Source of the DNA: Acanthornis magna
Lineage: Eukaryota > Chordata > Aves > Passeriformes > Acanthizidae
NCBI GenBank assembly: GCA_036785705.1
Contig: JAWUZG010000157.1
Coordinates: 1,426,001 to 1,490,000, forward strand
Length of the DNA: 64,000 bases
Reading direction: 5' to 3'
In this document: positions 13,598 to 24,112 of the stretch, piece by piece
Layout of the letters: each line of letters opens with the position of its first letter
Position numbering within the stretch: position 1 is the first letter of the stretch
Notes under the pieces: model-generated
Told to the model about the DNA's origin: nothing
What the model saw: the letters and a program-made list of their open reading frames with translations, nothing else
The model's database searches: none
Made by a program: the position numbers and the translations under genes

Positions 13598-16498
13598 CTC
13601 ACTGAACCCCATGCACAAGTAGAGCCACTGGGTCAGTGGAAGCACACAGGCTACTTGCTAAGGCCACTACGGGTTCTTCCTGCCCTTTACAACAAAAATT
13701 TAAAATAAGAATTCCAGGGAACATTAGAGATTGCACAGCCTTTGGGGAATGGGCTTGTGTTTTGTGGGTGTGCCTTGCCCAAAATAATTTACATTCTCAT
13801 CCTAATGGGGGTGCTGGTAAGAACTGAAACTATTCCAAATTTTCTAAACCTTTTCGTTAACTTAAAAAAGCACTTACAAAACCAATGAAAAACAGAGAGT
13901 TTAACTGGTAAATGCTTCTGTTAAGCAGGAAAAGCCATTCAAAAATTCCTACTCCTTACCACATGACAAGCCCCTTACACAATACCGTCTGTATTGAGTA
14001 AAAATAACTTTACTCACAGCTTCCTCAAGCTATTTTTAAATATAAACATGCAATTCTGTCACAACTAAATAGTCTCATGTGTTAGTACTCAGTTATTAAA
14101 AAAAGCAATAAATTATATTATTGATATAAAAGCATCAATGAAACCAAGTAAGATAGAACACGACAGGGTTCTTCCAGTGACGTTTCTGGGAGGTCCTCCA
14201 ACTTCTAGAAACAGAAAGGAAAATAACAGGTAGGAAGCTTTTGAATTGCATGCTCTTGACTAGATGTAGTTCAAAAAGATGATGATTTTGGGCAATATTT
14301 TAAAAGCAGGTATCATAAAATTATACATTCATCTTTCCAGCACACTGAGCTACATGCTTAGGCAGCAGTACTACCCAGGAAGAGAGAGACCAGCAGGAGG
14401 CTCTCCAGAAAACATACATTTATTAAAAATACACAGACTGACAACACAGGAGTATACACCTTCTGGTACATAAGCAGAATATGTACTCCTGAGCTCGCTA
14501 CAGTATCTGCCCAGGTAATCAGATTTTTTTAATACACAAAATTATCTCCTGTTTTGTCAAACAATGATTTAAATTGGAAAAGTTCTTTGAATTATGCAAT
14601 GTTATCTGTCCTATGAGGGATGCAAAAACAAGTTTTTAAGAAGGGATTTTAACAAAATATATTTAAATAATATATTCAGTTTAATATCCAAAGAGATTCA
14701 GCTCTGCAATTATCTCAATTTTGAAGATGTGTCAGTGGAATCACTATCACCTAGACCAGACACACAAGGATGGGAGAGACCTCTGCTGCAATACCCTGGC
14801 CACATTTAACTTTTCCAATAGATCCTTTGAACACAAAGCAAAACCAGAACACAAAGATCTGCACCCAAAATGGCTGAGATACTCAGATAACCACCCTGGT
14901 TTGGGGCTTGTGAGATGTGCTATAAAATGCATTCAATTCACTACATTTAGTTCACTTTGAAAGGAGCTGATGGTATTGGAATCTGTTAATGGAGTCTTTT
15001 ATCAGGGGCTCCCTAAAACTCGTGCTTGTACAGATTAAAAAAACCCAAACCTATGACACAGGCACATTGTGTGCAGAAGACACAGAAGACATATCCACAA
15101 TAGGGAATCTTGCTTGTTTCTGCACAAAACCACATTAATATTCCTCACCCCAATTCTGCCAGTGACTACTGCTACTGGGGGTAATTACTAGAGGGGCAGA
15201 GCTGGCAAGAAATGCCACTGCCAGATTCTCGGCTGAGGCAGCTCAGCAGGAGAGTCATTTAGGGTAGTAGCTTTATCACCTGGATACATGCACTAAGACC
15301 TGGAGTAAGACCAAAATTGCCTGCAGATGGTAATAACTTATGTCCTCTGTCATCATAATTCGAATTCACACCAGTCACCTAAGCTCGAAAGGCTCCAAAC
15401 CTGCTTTATTGTTTACTTGCTTTTGATTTAGAAACAGACAGCATCCACAGAGCGATTCAATCAGCTTATATTTAAAAGCAATTATTCCCCTTTTGAGCAC
15501 TTTATTTCTACTTTGTGTTCCAGTTTATTTCTAATAGTAGCTTCATTCTTATAAACCCATACTAGATTTCCCATTCCTTTGCTAGATTGGAATTGTTGTT
15601 TTAGCCAGGGAAACAAGACTCACTCCTTTCATCCTCTCCTCTGTCAGGATTTTTTCATGTAATACTCCCAGACTCATACTGATAATGCTAAACAGAAAAA
15701 TAAAGTGCAGCTTTCATTCCCTTCTTTCTTGTGCAGGTTACACATTGCCAAAACTCTCAAGCTGTATTTCCTGTACATAAACAATGTCCACAGATCTGCC
15801 TTAAAATCTGGTCCCAGTTATAATCTTTCAAGTAATTCCATAATAACAGCTTTTCTACACCTCTAACAAATAACAAACTAATAACTCTAGAAAATATAGG
15901 TAGGCAGATGTTGTGTTGCAGAGAGGAAAAACTAAGTGAAAAAGCTCAACATTTCAAAAGAACCTGATACAGATAACCTCCGACAAACCAAAAGTAGCAG
16001 GTAAGATGACAGGAGAAAAAAAGTTAGCACTGCACCTAGCTGGTGAAGGTTCTCACAGTATGCCTGATGGAAGAAAGGGGGAGGAAAAAAGACTTTTAAA
16101 ATGACAGTGTTGTACAGACACAGGTCCATAAATCTGATTTCATACCCAAGTTCCAATTTTGTTACACACTATTAAAAATCAACCCTAACCTGATTTAATG
16201 GATACCCAAACAAGGGGGAAATTGGATTCCCCAACCCTAACATGCCAGTGACACTGAGTGACACCTAAAAGCAACACGGCTAGTTCCTGTCCTTAATTCA
16301 TAGCTTGTGCTTCAATTTCAAACCTGCCTTGGGTATGGGGGAAAAAAAAGAAAAAAAGGAAGAGGGAATAAAAGCTTACTGCAGATTTTGCGCTTTAAAG
16401 ATTTATTGACACAGGGAGACTAAACAGAACTGAAAGCACATACAGTAAACAGCACACGAGAACCTAAAAAACAGCACACCAAAAAACTGACCCGGTAC
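13598..16498. other. AT-rich non-coding DNA
   Basis: No repeat family or convincing exon recognised. A weak acceptor-plus-open-frame signal on the minus strand at 14204 was considered and rejected. Confidence 0.5.
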
Positions 16499-16764
16499 TT
16501 ACAACAACAGCCGGTAAGTGGCACACCCAAGTTTCTGAACAGGGTGTCTGTCTGCTGTCACATGCAGCCGCTCGTGCTCAGCCGGACACTCCCGTGCCAC
16601 GCCAGCCAGCCTGCCTCGCGTCCTCCTAGGACTCAAGGGAACATCCCAGGCTGCCGTGCAGCAGCGTTTCAGCAGCTCGCTCGCCTGGCGCAAGTCATCA
16701 GCCCCCGAGAGTGCCTCAGACACTGCGTGAGGGGCTCACCTGCCCGGGGACCCCGAGAGGGGAC
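16499..16764. other. GC-rich segment, left half, split by the solo LTR
   Basis: Base composition rises sharply here and continues beyond the LTR at 17276. Without the LTR, the two halves join into one GC-rich segment of about 500 bp of the kind found at gene starts. A GTAAGTACC donor-like site is visible on the minus strand at 16502. No product is recognised. Confidence 0.45.
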
Positions 16765-17270
16765 TGTAATAAATAACCTTGTGTTTGTTAATCAAATCTT
16801 GCTTAAGCCAGGGGATAAATAGCTAAAACTGAGTCAGGAAGCTCACAAGTCTTGTCTAAGCAAGGCCGAACAAAAAGCTAAGCAAGGCCAAGAAAAACAG
16901 GTGTCTAAGCAAGAACAGAGGGAACAGATAAAGAAGTAAGGTCAGGATGACCTATATCCAGTGAAGTAAGCAATGTATGAGCCCCCCCTGAGGAAGACTA
17001 CAGCCTTCAGCCTCACGACCACTAGAAGGCAGAAGAAGACCCCCTAGCAACAGCCCGCGCCGACGCAGAGTACTCCCGGAAGATATACGTGTACTGAACA
17101 AGAAGGGTATATAAAACCAGAGACATTAGAAGGGGTGGGTGCGAGCCGTCGGTGGAGCGGAGACTCCCCGGTCACCCAGTGCTGTTTTGCTTGCTGTCGC
17201 TTGCTTCATAAACCAAATTATCTTAATTGGCTTGGCTCCCGTCAATCTATTTTGACTCTAACTTATAACA
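16765..17270 (+). mobile_element. Solo LTR of an endogenous retrovirus
   Basis: The element runs from TGTAATAA to TTATAACA, so the ends form a 7-of-8 inverted repeat with TG...CA termini. It is flanked on both sides by the same 5 bp, GGGAC (16760-16764 and 17271-17275), a perfect target-site duplication. A TATA box (TATATAAA, 17108-17115) sits in the expected place. U3 holds short repeats of the CTAAGCAAGGCC type around 16855-16920. No internal retroviral sequence remains, so this is a solo LTR left by recombination. The intact duplication suggests a fairly recent insertion. The family was not identified; a 5-bp duplication fits ERV classes I and III better than class II. Confidence 0.9.
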
Positions 17271-17275
17271 GGGAC

Positions 17276-17504
17276 GGCAGCGTGAGAGAGACAGAGAGGC
17301 GGAGCCGGGAGGCGAAGGCAGCAGGGCCGCACCATGGGCAGGCTGGGCTGGGGTGCCAGAGAGGTGCGGAGAGCAGCCCCCGCTACTCGCGGCTCCCTCG
17401 CCCGCTCATCCCTTCCCCGGGAAGAATTGAATCAGCCTCCACCTGGGCGCTGGGCTTCCCCACCCCCGCCGTTAACAGGAATGTCCACTGGGACGGCTCG
17501 GGCC
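17276..17504 (+). other. GC-rich segment, right half, with a strong-context ATG
   Basis: Continuation of the GC-rich DNA at 16499-16764. An ATG at 17334 lies in an excellent context (GCCGCACCATGG) and opens a frame of 119 codons that runs directly into the minisatellite. The first 55 or so residues are not repetitive. This could be a first exon whose gene has been overrun by tandem repeats, but the protein is not recognised and a chance ORF in GC-rich DNA is just as possible. Confidence 0.3.
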
Positions 17505-19140
17505 CCAAAAACCCCCAAAAATATCCCAAAATCAGCCCCAAAACCCCCAAAAAATATTCCAAAATCAGCCCCAAAATCAGCCCCGAAAGCAGCCCCAAAA
17601 ACTCCAAAATCAGCCCTGAAATGTGCGGGTGCACATAGAAATGGAGGAGCTGCATTTGGGAGACAAAAAACATCCCAAAAATCCCAAAATTAGCACCGAA
17701 ATCAGCCCCAAAATCAGCCCTGAAATGGCCCCAAAAACCCCAAAATCGGCCCCAAAAAACCCAAAAAATATCCCAAAATCAGCCCCAAAATCAGCCCTGG
17801 AATCAGCCCCAAAATGGTCCCAAAAATCCCAAAATCAGCCCCGAAATCAGCCCCGAAATCAGCCCCGAAATCAGCCCCGAAATCAGCCCCGAAATGGGTG
17901 GGCGCATGTAGAAACAGAGGAGTTGCAACTGAGGGAGAAAAAAACCCCAAAAAAATCCCAAAATTAGCCCCCAAAACCCCCAAAAATATCCCGAAATCAG
18001 CCCTGAAATCAGCCCCAAAATGGCCCAGAAATCAGCCCCAAAAAACATCCTAAAATCAGCCCCAAAAAACATCCTAAAATCAGCCCCAAAATCAGCCCTA
18101 AAATTAGCCCTGAAATTAGCCCCAAAATGGCCCCAAAAACCCCAAAATCAGCCCCAAAATGGCCCCAAAAACCCCAAAGTCAGCCCCAAAATCAGCCCCA
18201 AAAAACCCCAAAAATATCCCAAAATCAGCCCCAAAATGGCCCTGAAATCAGCCCTGAAATGGCCCCAAAAACCCCAAGATTAGCCCCAAAATCAGCCCTA
18301 AAAATATCCCAAAATCAGCCCCGAAATGGGCGGGTGAACTTAGAAACGGAGGAGTTGCATCTGAGGGAGAAAAAAAAACAAATTAGCCCCAAAATTAGCA
18401 CCAAAACCCCCAAAAATATCCCAAAATCAGCCCCAAAATGAGCAGGCGCACGTAGAAACGGAGCAGCTGCCTCTGAGGGAGAAAAAATATCCCAAAATTC
18501 AGTGAAATGACCCCAGAAACTCCAAAATCAGCCTCGGAATGACCCCAAAATGGGAATCCCAAATTTGGGGAGATGTCCCTGAAAATTGGGGGAATTTCTG
18601 CAGAGAAATTCCCAAATTTGGGGAAATTCCCCAAGCAAAGTCCCAGAAGTTAGAGAAATTCCCCCCAAAAATAGGGGAAACTCTCCTAAGAAATCCCAAA
18701 TTCGGGGAAATTTCCCTGAAATTTGGGGAAAATCTCCCACAGAGAAATTCCCAAATTTGGGGAAATTTCCGCAGAGAAATCCCAATTTTGGGGAGATTTC
18801 CCCGAAATGTGGGGGCGCACGTAGAACCTCAGCAGCTGCATCTGGGAGACAAAAAATATTCCAAAATTCAGTGAAATCAGCCCCAAAAACCCCAAAATTA
18901 GCCCAGAAATCAGCCCCGAAATGTGGGGGCACACATAGAAACGGAGGAGATGCATCTGAGAGACAAAAAAACCCAAAAAACCCCCAAAATTAGACCCAAA
19001 ATTAGCACCAAAATCAGCCCTAAAATCAGCTCCAAAAACCCCAAAAAATATCCTAAAATCAGCCCCAAAAACCCCAAAATCAGCCCCGAAATCAGCCCCC
19101 AAAATGAGCCCTAAAATCAGCCCCAAAACAGCCCCGGAAC
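17505..19140. repeat. Minisatellite field 1: AAATCAGCCCC-type units with interspersed blocks
   Basis: Built mainly from 11-12-bp units AAATCAGCCCC(A/G) with CCAAAAATATCCC spacers. Between about 18540 and 18800 the unit changes to a self-complementary type (CCCAAATTTGGGGAAATTCC). A separate 52-bp module occurs six times inside. The long open frames in this array contain only repeated short peptides such as SAPK and NPKN and are not genes. Confidence 0.95.
17619..18971. repeat. Six copies of a 52-bp module interspersed in minisatellite field 1
   Basis: Near-identical modules begin at about 17619, 17891, 18323, 18436, 18804 and 18918. Each reads roughly AAATG-GCGGGTGCACATAGAAA, then GGAGGAGTTGCAT, then CTGAGGGAGAAAAAA. 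Spacing varies from 113 to 432 bp because variable numbers of the short unit lie between them. The module is mixed-sequence, unlike the low-complexity units around it. Confidence 0.85.
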
Positions 19141-20099
19141 ATGAATCCCAAATTTGGGGAGATTTCCCAAAAAAAATCCCAATTTTGGGGAGATTTCCAC
19201 ACAGAAATCCAAAATTTGGGGAAATTCCTACAGAGAAATCCCAAACTTGAGGAGATTTCCTGGAACGCCAGGGACCCCAAAACACCAAAATTTCCCCCAA
19301 AACCTCAGAGACCCCAAACCCCCAAATTTCACCCCAAACCCCCAAAATTCCCCCAAATCTCAGAGGTTACAAAACCCCAAATTTCCCCCCAAAATCCCTG
19401 GGACCCCCATGGATCCCAAAATTCTCCCAAAACCCCAACATTCCCCAAATCTCAGGGACCACAAAATTCCCACAAAAACTCCAAATTCCCCCAAACTTCA
19501 GAGACCCCTAAACCCTCAAATTTCACCCCAAAACCACAAAATTCTCCCCCAAATTTCGCTCCAAAACCCCAAATTCCCCCAAACCTCAGAGACCCCAAAA
19601 CCCCCCAATTTTGCCCCAAAACCCCCAAATTCCCCCCAAAAATCCCCAAATTTTGCCCCAAACTTCAGAGACCTCAAAACCCCCAAATTTCCGCAAAACT
19701 CACAAATCTCAGAGACCCTAAAACTCTCAAATTTCACCCCAAACCCCAAAATCTCCAAAACCCCCAAAATTCTCCCTAAAACTCCCATATTTCAGGGACC
19801 CCAAAACCCCCAAATTTTCCCCAAACCTCAGACACCCCAAACCCCTCCAATTTCGCCCCAAAACCCCCAAAATCCCCCCAAAAATCCCCAAAATTCCTCC
19901 CAAAATTCCCCCAAACCTCAGAGACCCCAAAACCCCAAAATTTCGGCCCAAAACTCCCAAATTCCCCCAAAACCCACAAATCTCGGAGACCCCAAAACCC
20001 TCAAATTTCGCCCCAAAACCCCAAAATTCACCCCAAATTTCACCCCAAAACCCCAAAATTTCCCGCAAATTCCCCTTGGCCACGTGCTCCCCACGTGCG
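19141..20099. repeat. Minisatellite field 2: C-rich AACCCCCAAATTTC units
   Basis: Irregular units of the form CCTCAGAGACCCCAAAACCCCCAAATTTC, about 30-60 bp per repeat. G-runs on the minus strand are long and regularly spaced. A 322-codon open frame (19154-20122) is a product of the repeat. Confidence 0.95.
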
Positions 20100-21030
20100 C
20101 CCCTGGAAATGTCCTAAATTGACCCAAAATTGGGATTTTTTTCATGCCTGGGACCCAAAAATGTCAGAAATTTGCCCCAAATTCGCCCAAAATTTGGGGG
20201 TTTTTTGACCCGAAACCCCCAAAATGTCCAAAACTCGCCCAAAATTTGGGTTTTTTCACAACTGGGACAACCAAAATGCCCAAAATTCCCAAAAAGTTCA
20301 CTGAAAATTCACCCAAAATTGGGATTTTCTCACCTGGGACTCTCCAAATGTCCCCAAAATGCCCAACATTCACCCAAAATTGAGGTTTTTTTCACACTGG
20401 CACCTCAAAAATGACCCAAATCGCCCCAAAATTACCCAAAATTGGGTTTTTTCATGCCTGGGATACCCAAAATGCCCCAAATTCACCCAAAATTGAGGTT
20501 TTTGTGGTCCTTGGACCCTCAAAATGTCCCAAGAATGCCCAAACTTGACCGAAAATTGGCATTTTTTCATGCCTGGGACCCAAAAAATGTCAGAAATTTG
20601 CCCCAAATTGACCCAAATTTGTGGGGTTTTGTAACCCTGGGACCCCTGAAATGCCCCAAAATGCCCTAAATTGAGCCAAAATTGGGATTTTTTCATGTCT
20701 TGGACCCCCAAGATGTCCCAAATTCACCTAAATTTCACCCAAGATTTGGATTTTTTCATGCCTGGGACCCGCAAAATGCCCCAAATTTAACCCAAATTTA
20801 CCCAAAATTGGGATTTTTGTGACCCTGAGACCCTCAAAATGCCCCAAGTTCACCCAAAATTGGGCTTTTCTCACCCTGAGTCCCCAAAAATGCCCCAAAT
20901 TGCCCCAAAAATTCACCCAAAATTGGATTTTTTCACACTGGGACCCTCGAAATGCCCCCAAATCGCCCAATATTCACCCAAAATCCACCCAAACTGGATT
21001 TTCGCAATGCTGAGAACCCAAAAAAATTCC
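20100..21030. repeat. Minisatellite field 3: about 60-66-bp units
   Basis: About 14 units, each with ATTGGGATTTTTTCATGCC, then TGGGACCC, then AAAATGCCCCAAATT. Units start at intervals near 60-66 bp from about 20128 to 20992. This is the last array with the C/A-rich strand on top. Confidence 0.9.
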
Positions 21031-21790
21031 CAAATTCACCCAAATTTGGGGCTTTTGGGGATCCCAGGGCTGGGGGAATCTCAATTTTGGATAAATTTGA
21101 GGCAATTTTGGTGTCCCAGGGTTGCAAAAACCCCAATTTGAGGGAATTTGGGGCATTTTCGGGGTGCGAGACCCCAAATTTGGGGAATTTGAGGAATTTT
21201 GGGGGTCCTGGGGGTGGGAGACCCCAAATTTTGGAGATTTTGGGGAATTTTGGATAGTCCTGGGAAGTTTTGGGAGGTCTGAGACCCCAAATCTTGGGGG
21301 ATTTTGGAGAACTTTGAGGAATTTGGGGGGTCCTGGGGATGGGAGACCCAAAATTTTGGAGATCTGGGGGAATTTTGGGGAATTTTGGGTGGTCCTGGGG
21401 ATGGGAGACCCCAAATTTTGGAGATTTTTGGGGAATTTGGGGGAATTCTTGGGAATTTTGGGGGTCCTGGGGGTGGAAGACCCCAAATTTGGGGGATTTT
21501 GGGGCATTTTGGAGGTGGGAGACCCCAAATATGGAGATTTTTGCGGAATTTTCGGGAATTTTGGAGGCTCATGGGGGTGGGAGACCCCAAATTTTAGGGG
21601 ATTTTGGAGAATTTTGGGGGGTCCCAGGAAGTTTTGGGGGGTTCCAGGGGTGGGAGACCCCAAATTTTGGGGATTTTGGAGTATTTTGGGGGTTTTTGGG
21701 GCATCCTGGGGGTGGGAAACCCCAAATTTTGGAGATTTTGGGGAAATTTGAGGGATTTGGGGGAATTTTGGGGAATTTGGGGACATTAAG
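21031..21790. repeat. Minisatellite field 4: about 60-bp units, strand bias reversed
   Basis: Units of the form GGTGGGAGACCCCAAATTTT, then GGAGATTTTGGGGAATTTTG, then GGGGTCCTGGG. The G-rich strand is now on top, the reverse of fields 1-3. Confidence 0.9.
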
Positions 21791-22500
21791 GGGATTTGGG
21801 AAAATTTTTGGGATTTTCAGGGATTTGGGGGATTTTGGGACATTTTGGGGGATTTTGGGGACATTTGGAGGGATTGGGAACATTTGGGGGATTTTTGGAT
21901 ATTAGGGGGATTTGCGGAACTTTGGGGATTTTGGGGACGTTTGGGGAATTTGGGGCATTTTTGGGAATTGGAGATTTTTGGGTGATTGGGGACATTGGGG
22001 GATTTGGGGGGCATTGGGGACATTGGAGGATTTTGACAATATTTGGGGGATTTTGGGAGGATTGCGGACGTTGGGGATATTTGGGGGATTTTAGGGGTTT
22101 TGGGGATTTGAGGACATTGGGAACATTGGGGGAATTTTGGGAGATTGGGGACATTTAGGGGATTTGGGGGATTTTGGGGGGGATTGGGGACATTGGAGGA
22201 AATTGAGGGATTTTGAGGCATTTGGGGATTCTGGGGGGATTGGGGACATTGGGGGAGTTTTGGGGATTTTGGGACATTTGGGAGCACTGGGGACATTTGG
22301 GGATTTTGGGCATTTTCAGGGATTTAGGGGAATTTTGGGGATATTTGGGGGATTTGGGGAATTCAGGACATTGGGGGATTGGGGGAATTTTGGGGATATT
22401 GGGGATCTTTGGATTTTGGAGGATTTGGGGGATTGGGGACATTTGAGGACATGGGGGAATTTTGGGGCATTTGGGGACATTGGGGGTGTCCCAGGAGTTT
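21791..22500. repeat. Minisatellite field 5: GGGGACATTGGGGGATTTTG units
   Basis: Short units mixing GGGGACATT and GGGGGATTT with variable length. Runs of four or more G every 4-8 bases fit the classical G-quadruplex pattern on the plus strand. Confidence 0.9.
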
Positions 22501-22539
22501 TCCATTGGGTCCAACCACTGTGGGGTCACTTGGGGGGGG

Positions 22540-22818
22540 GGTGCACTTTGGGATATTTTGGGTGCATTTCGCTGCATTTTGGGTGCATTTTGTCCCATTT
22601 CGGGATATTTTGGGTGCATTTTGCCGCATTTCAGTTGCATTTTGTCCCATTTCAAACCATTTCCGGGGCCATCCCTGTCCCTCTGGGGCTGTCCCCAACC
22701 CTTCCCATGTGTCCCCATCCCTCTCCCGATGTCCCCAACTCCCTCCCGATGACCCCGTCCCCCTCCCGATGTCCCCAACTCCCTCTGGATGCCCCCGTCC
22801 CCCTCCCGATGTCCCCAG
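22540..22818. repeat. Minisatellite field 6: TTTTGGGTGCATTTTG units, then CTCCCGATGTCCCCAACC units
   Basis: A GGGTGCATTTTG(T/C)C(G/C)CATTT array (22540-22650) is followed by a short link containing ATTTCCGGGGCCATCCCTGT and then by 18-bp CTCCCGATGTCCCCAACC units. The same order of parts returns at 23425-23928, which points to duplication of the whole block. Confidence 0.85.
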
Positions 22819-23085
22819 TGTCGTACTGCGGCGTGCGCCTGCTCTCCCCGGCCGCCCTCACCTATGGCACTGGCTCCGGCCACAGCGGGCAGCAGCTCCT
22901 CTGAACACAAGTGCGAGCTGCTACACAAGTGCGAGCTGCGGCCTTCGTGCAGCGCTTTTATATGGGCGCGCCCAACCAATGGGAGAGCGGGAAGGGGGCG
23001 GATCCAAGTGTCCGGCACCCAATCAGGAACAAGCAGGGGAGGGAACAACACATACAAACCAACCACAACCTGAACAGACAGAACA
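22819..23085 (-). promoter_or_regulatory. Promoter-like cassette on the minus strand (host promoter or short LTR)
   Basis: Reading the minus strand, an ATTGG box (23019-23023), a GC-rich CCGCCCCC stretch and a second ATTGG (22976-22980) lead to TATAAAAG (22955-22962). A GTGAGG donor-like site follows about 90 bp downstream. The spacing is that of an RNA polymerase II core promoter. The segment also starts with TGTTCTGTC and ends with GTACGACA on that strand, so it could be a small solo LTR. Against the LTR reading, there is no target-site duplication and no AATAAA between TATA and the end. CACAAGTGCGAGCTGC is duplicated at 22909 and 22924. Confidence 0.5.
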
Positions 23086-23244
23086 TTCTGGGAGGGGGCG
23101 GGGCTTCAGCCCTGGCCACGCCCCGGGCAGCCCCTGGGGCGGAGCTCATGGCCCTGGGCTCTGCCCCCCAGGGTTCCTCCAGCCGAGGAGGTGGAGCTGC
23201 CTCGGGAAATGGCAGGAGCTGGGGCTTGTCCCACCGCACCCAAC
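23086..23244. other. GC-rich spacer
   Basis: Contains GGGGGCGGGGC and other GC-box-like motifs. No gene recognised. Confidence 0.4.
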
Positions 23245-23929
23245 CCCTCCCGATGTCCCCAACCCCCCCCCCGATGTCCCCAACCCCCCCCGATGTCCCC
23301 AACCTCTCCCGATGTCCCCAACCCCCCCCGATGTCCCCAACCTCTCCCGATGTCCCCATCCCTGTCCCTCCGGGGCTGTCCCGAACCCCTCCCGATGTTC
23401 CCAACTCCCCCCCCGGGTCCTTGTCCTCTTTTGGGATATTTTGGGGTATTTTGGGTGCATTTTGCCGCATTTTGGGGTATTTTGGGTGCATTTTGGGGTA
23501 TTTTGGGTGCAGTTCGGGGTATTTTGGGTGCATTTTGCCACATTCTGAGGCATTTTCAGGGTATTTTAGGTGCATTTTGTCACATTTTGGGGTATTTTTG
23601 GTATACTTTGGGTGCATTCTGATGCACTTCCAGGCATTTCCGGGATATTTTGGGTGTGTTTAGCCACATTTTGTCACATTTTGGGTACATTTTGCCACAT
23701 TTTGTCACAGTTGGGGATATTTTGGGTGTATTTTGCCACATTTTGCTGCATTTTTGGCTATTTTGGGTGTGTTTCATCCAATTTCAAACCATTTCCGGGG
23801 CCATCCCTGTCCCTCCAGGGCCATCCCGATCCCCATCCCGATGTCCCCAACCTGTCCTGATGTCCCCATCCCTCTCCCAATGTCCCCAACCCCTCCTGAT
23901 GTTCCCCAACCCCCCGTGTGTGTCCCCAG
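23245..23929. repeat. Minisatellite field 7: second copy of the field-6 parts
   Basis: First come CCTCCCGATGTCCCCAAC units (23245-23400), then GGGGTATTTTGGGTGCATTT units (23425-23780), then the link with ATTTCCGGGGCCATCCCTGT and further GATGTCCCCAAC units that run up to a splice acceptor at 23928-23929. The last units therefore form the pyrimidine-rich tract of the next exon. Confidence 0.85.
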
Positions 23930-24112
23930 CTGTCGTCGCCCCCCAGGCCGGGGCTGCAGGAGTGGCTGGCGCGGGTGCTGCGGGACCCCATGATGGAGCA
24001 GCTGTACCCCAAGCCCTTGGGGACATTCGAGGTCCCCGCGCGGCCCAGCGCTGTCACCGTCATCGACATCCTGGGCCAGGGACAGAGCGCCCTGCAGGAG
24101 GCCGACAGGGAG
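23930..24112 (+). CDS. PFAS: Internal exon of phosphoribosylformylglycinamidine synthase (PFAS)
   Basis: The 183-nt exon is open in one frame (61 codons, phase 0 at both ends), preceded by GTCCCCAG and followed by G/GTGGGT. The peptide contains RDPMMEQLYPKPL and VIDILGQGQSALQEADRE. These align with the N-terminal part of vertebrate PFAS, where a His-Asp-x-Met-x-Glu-Gln-x-x-Pro segment is followed by INILGEGRLALEKANQE. PFAS makes FGAM from FGAR, glutamine and ATP in cytosolic de novo purine synthesis; this exon precedes the linker and the synthetase domains. No other PFAS exon was found nearby: minisatellites lie on both sides. It is either one exon of a large gene with repeat-filled introns or a stranded duplicate. 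The identification rests on memory of the family, not on a search. Confidence 0.75.

Noticed and set aside
14140..14204. Exon-like stretch on the minus strand after TTTCTGTTTCTAG
   Set aside because: Two frames are open for about 28-30 codons, but no donor is found before the stop and I recognise no protein.
16499..16723. 74-codon minus-strand frame ending at a GTAAGTACC donor-like site
   Set aside because: It has no ATG at its start (the first codon is GTG), and no protein family is recognised.
17505..21030. Regularly spaced repeats that might be taken for a CRISPR array
   Set aside because: The repeats are continuous without unique spacers, vary in length, and the genome is a vertebrate.
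17334..22904. Many long open frames, up to 322 codons, across the minisatellites
   Set aside because: The peptides are only repeated short strings (NPKN, SAPK, FGADFGAD, PQNPQN) that follow from the DNA units; they occur in several frames on both strands.
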